Origin: Sphaerochaetaceae bacterium
GTDB taxonomy: Bacteria > Spirochaetota > Spirochaetia > Sphaerochaetales > Sphaerochaetaceae
Direction of reading: 5' to 3'
NCBI GenBank assembly: GCA_028532765.1
Contig: JAQQAR010000008.1
Coordinates: 1-64,000, forward strand
Length of the DNA: 64,000 bases
Part shown: positions 63,731 through 64,000 of the stretch, piece by piece
Numbering within the stretch: position 1 is the stretch's first letter
Layout of the letters: each line of letters opens with the position of its first letter
The notes under the pieces: model-generated
Database searches by the model: none
What the model saw: the letters and a program-made list of their open reading frames with translations, nothing else
Told to the model about the DNA's origin: nothing
Translations under genes and position numbers: made by a program

Positions 63731-63770
63731 GCTCACAAATCAATCCAACTGCTCACAAATCAATCCAACT
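63731..63770. repeat. 20-bp tandem duplication
   Basis: Two exact adjacent copies of a 20-bp sequence (starting GCTCACAAAT), right after a GCACAGCTGTGC palindrome (63721-63732). It lies between the tRNA-Thr terminator and the rpsD promoter. Confidence 0.9.
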
Positions 63771-63784
63771 GCTCTGCTGATATC

Positions 63785-63813
63785 TTGCAATAAATAGAAA
63801 TACTTGTTATAGA
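63785..63813 (+). promoter_or_regulatory. Promoter of rpsD
   Basis: TTGCAA (63785-63790) and TATAGA (63808-63813), 17-nt spacer. Predicted start near 63820 gives a leader of about 50 nt. Confidence 0.7.
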
Positions 63814-63822
63814 TAGTGTTTG

Positions 63823-63836
63823 TTAGCCTTGGCTAA
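63823..63836 (+). promoter_or_regulatory. Small hairpin in the rpsD leader
   Basis: TTAGCC pairs with GGCTAA (effective loop CTTG after opening the last pair) at the very 5' end of the predicted rpsD mRNA. It may stabilise the 5' end or take part in S4 autoregulation; only position and pairing support this. Confidence 0.35.
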
Positions 63837-63869
63837 TAATTTAATACGATTAGGTGGTACTACTACACT

Positions 63870-64000
63870 ATGGCAATATCGAGAACTCCTGTTTTCAAGA
63901 GATGCAATTATTTGGGGATCGATCCCCTGGTATTGGGGTATGCCCACAAACCAAGCATCAGACGAACAAAGACTACAAATCGACGACGCAAGCAGAGTGT
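63870..64000 (+). CDS. rpsD: 30S ribosomal protein S4, N-terminal part (runs off window)
   Basis: The last 131 bases encode 43 residues without stop: MAISRTPVFKRCNYLGIDPLVLG, then a basic stretch (RRTKTTNRRRKQS). The KRCxxLGxDPxxLG pattern followed by a very basic segment fits the N-terminus of spirochaetal S4, a primary 16S rRNA-binding protein and, in other bacteria, a translational autoregulator. AGGTGG lies 12 nt before the ATG, rather far. It stands apart from the usual S13-S11-S4-rpoA cluster, as the gene just before it is tRNA-Thr. Identification is from a partial sequence. Confidence 0.8.
   Translation, partial: MAISRTPVFKRCNYLGIDPLVLGYAHKPSIRRTKTTNRRRKQS

Noticed and set aside
63731-63770. 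Two 20-bp repeats considered as a CRISPR remnant
   Set aside because: The copies are directly adjacent without spacers, only two exist, and there are no cas genes.

Overview
The window looks like chromosomal DNA of a spirochaete, most probably a Sphaerochaeta-like member of the Treponema/Sphaerochaeta branch. Reasons: gene order matches what I recall from Borrelia and Treponema (tmk-tamB-bamA-mutS-comF; rimP-nusA-infB-rbfA-truB-ribF-rpsO-pnp; lptF-lptG-tgt-murJ; long greA/rpe/dtd/recA/scpAB/rluB/cmk/rpsA; dnaG-rpoD-zinc ribbon), there is a very long Gre-domain protein of the spirochaetal type, and the S4 N-terminus at the right edge has the spirochaetal form. Genus placement is an inference from memory of synteny and moderate GC content, not from a search. 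No prophage, insertion sequence, transposase or CRISPR array was seen.

Layout. 1-9.1 kb: smpB and a PEGA/SUMF1-like membrane protein on the minus strand, then lepB, hemW, yebC, ruvC, ruvA, ruvB, queA on plus, with tmk convergent. 9.2-19.7 kb: envelope and repair run tamB-bamA-mutS-comF. 19.7-34.6 kb: a long translation/RNA run from a strong promoter through a hairpin leader: rimP-nusA-infB-rbfA-truB-ribF-rpsO-pnp-dut-lptF-lptG-tgt-murJ. 34.6-39.2 kb: on minus, a family 2 glycoside hydrolase and the giant Gre-domain protein with its own leader hairpin. 39.3-47.1 kb: rpe-dtd-recA-scpA-scpB-rluB-cmk-rpsA-TPR protein. 47.1-57.8 kb: the most lineage-specific part, with an AT-rich orphan lipoprotein, an unrecognised membrane protein, glmS, a GntR(YtrA-like)/ABC transporter operon, mazG, a BusR-like GntR+RCK_C regulator, a two-domain radical SAM protein and a TPR lipoprotein. 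57.8-63.3 kb: RNase P RNA set tightly inside a dnaG-rpoD-zinc ribbon run read on minus. 63.3-64.0 kb: divergent tRNA-Tyr and tRNA-Thr genes and the start of rpsD.

The genes are mostly core information processing (translation initiation, RNA decay, tRNA modification, recombination, chromosome condensation, replication priming, primary sigma factor) plus outer-membrane biogenesis (BamA, TamB, LptF, LptG, MurJ). The interest is in regulation and protein architecture: a possible attenuator ahead of rimP-nusA, a similar hairpin ahead of the Gre-domain gene, several genes whose best promoter sits only 6-7 nt before the ATG (leaderless candidates: rpe, mazG, the glycoside hydrolase, lepB), a NusA with an added C-terminal zinc ribbon, a RibF whose riboflavin kinase half looks degenerate, and a candidate cyclic-di-AMP-responsive regulator.

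Limits: all calls are by eye from motifs and translations. Promoters and hairpins were found by reading, not by scoring. Start codons were moved from the longest frame where a Shine-Dalgarno (SD) sequence or family alignment favoured another, and this is stated in each entry.
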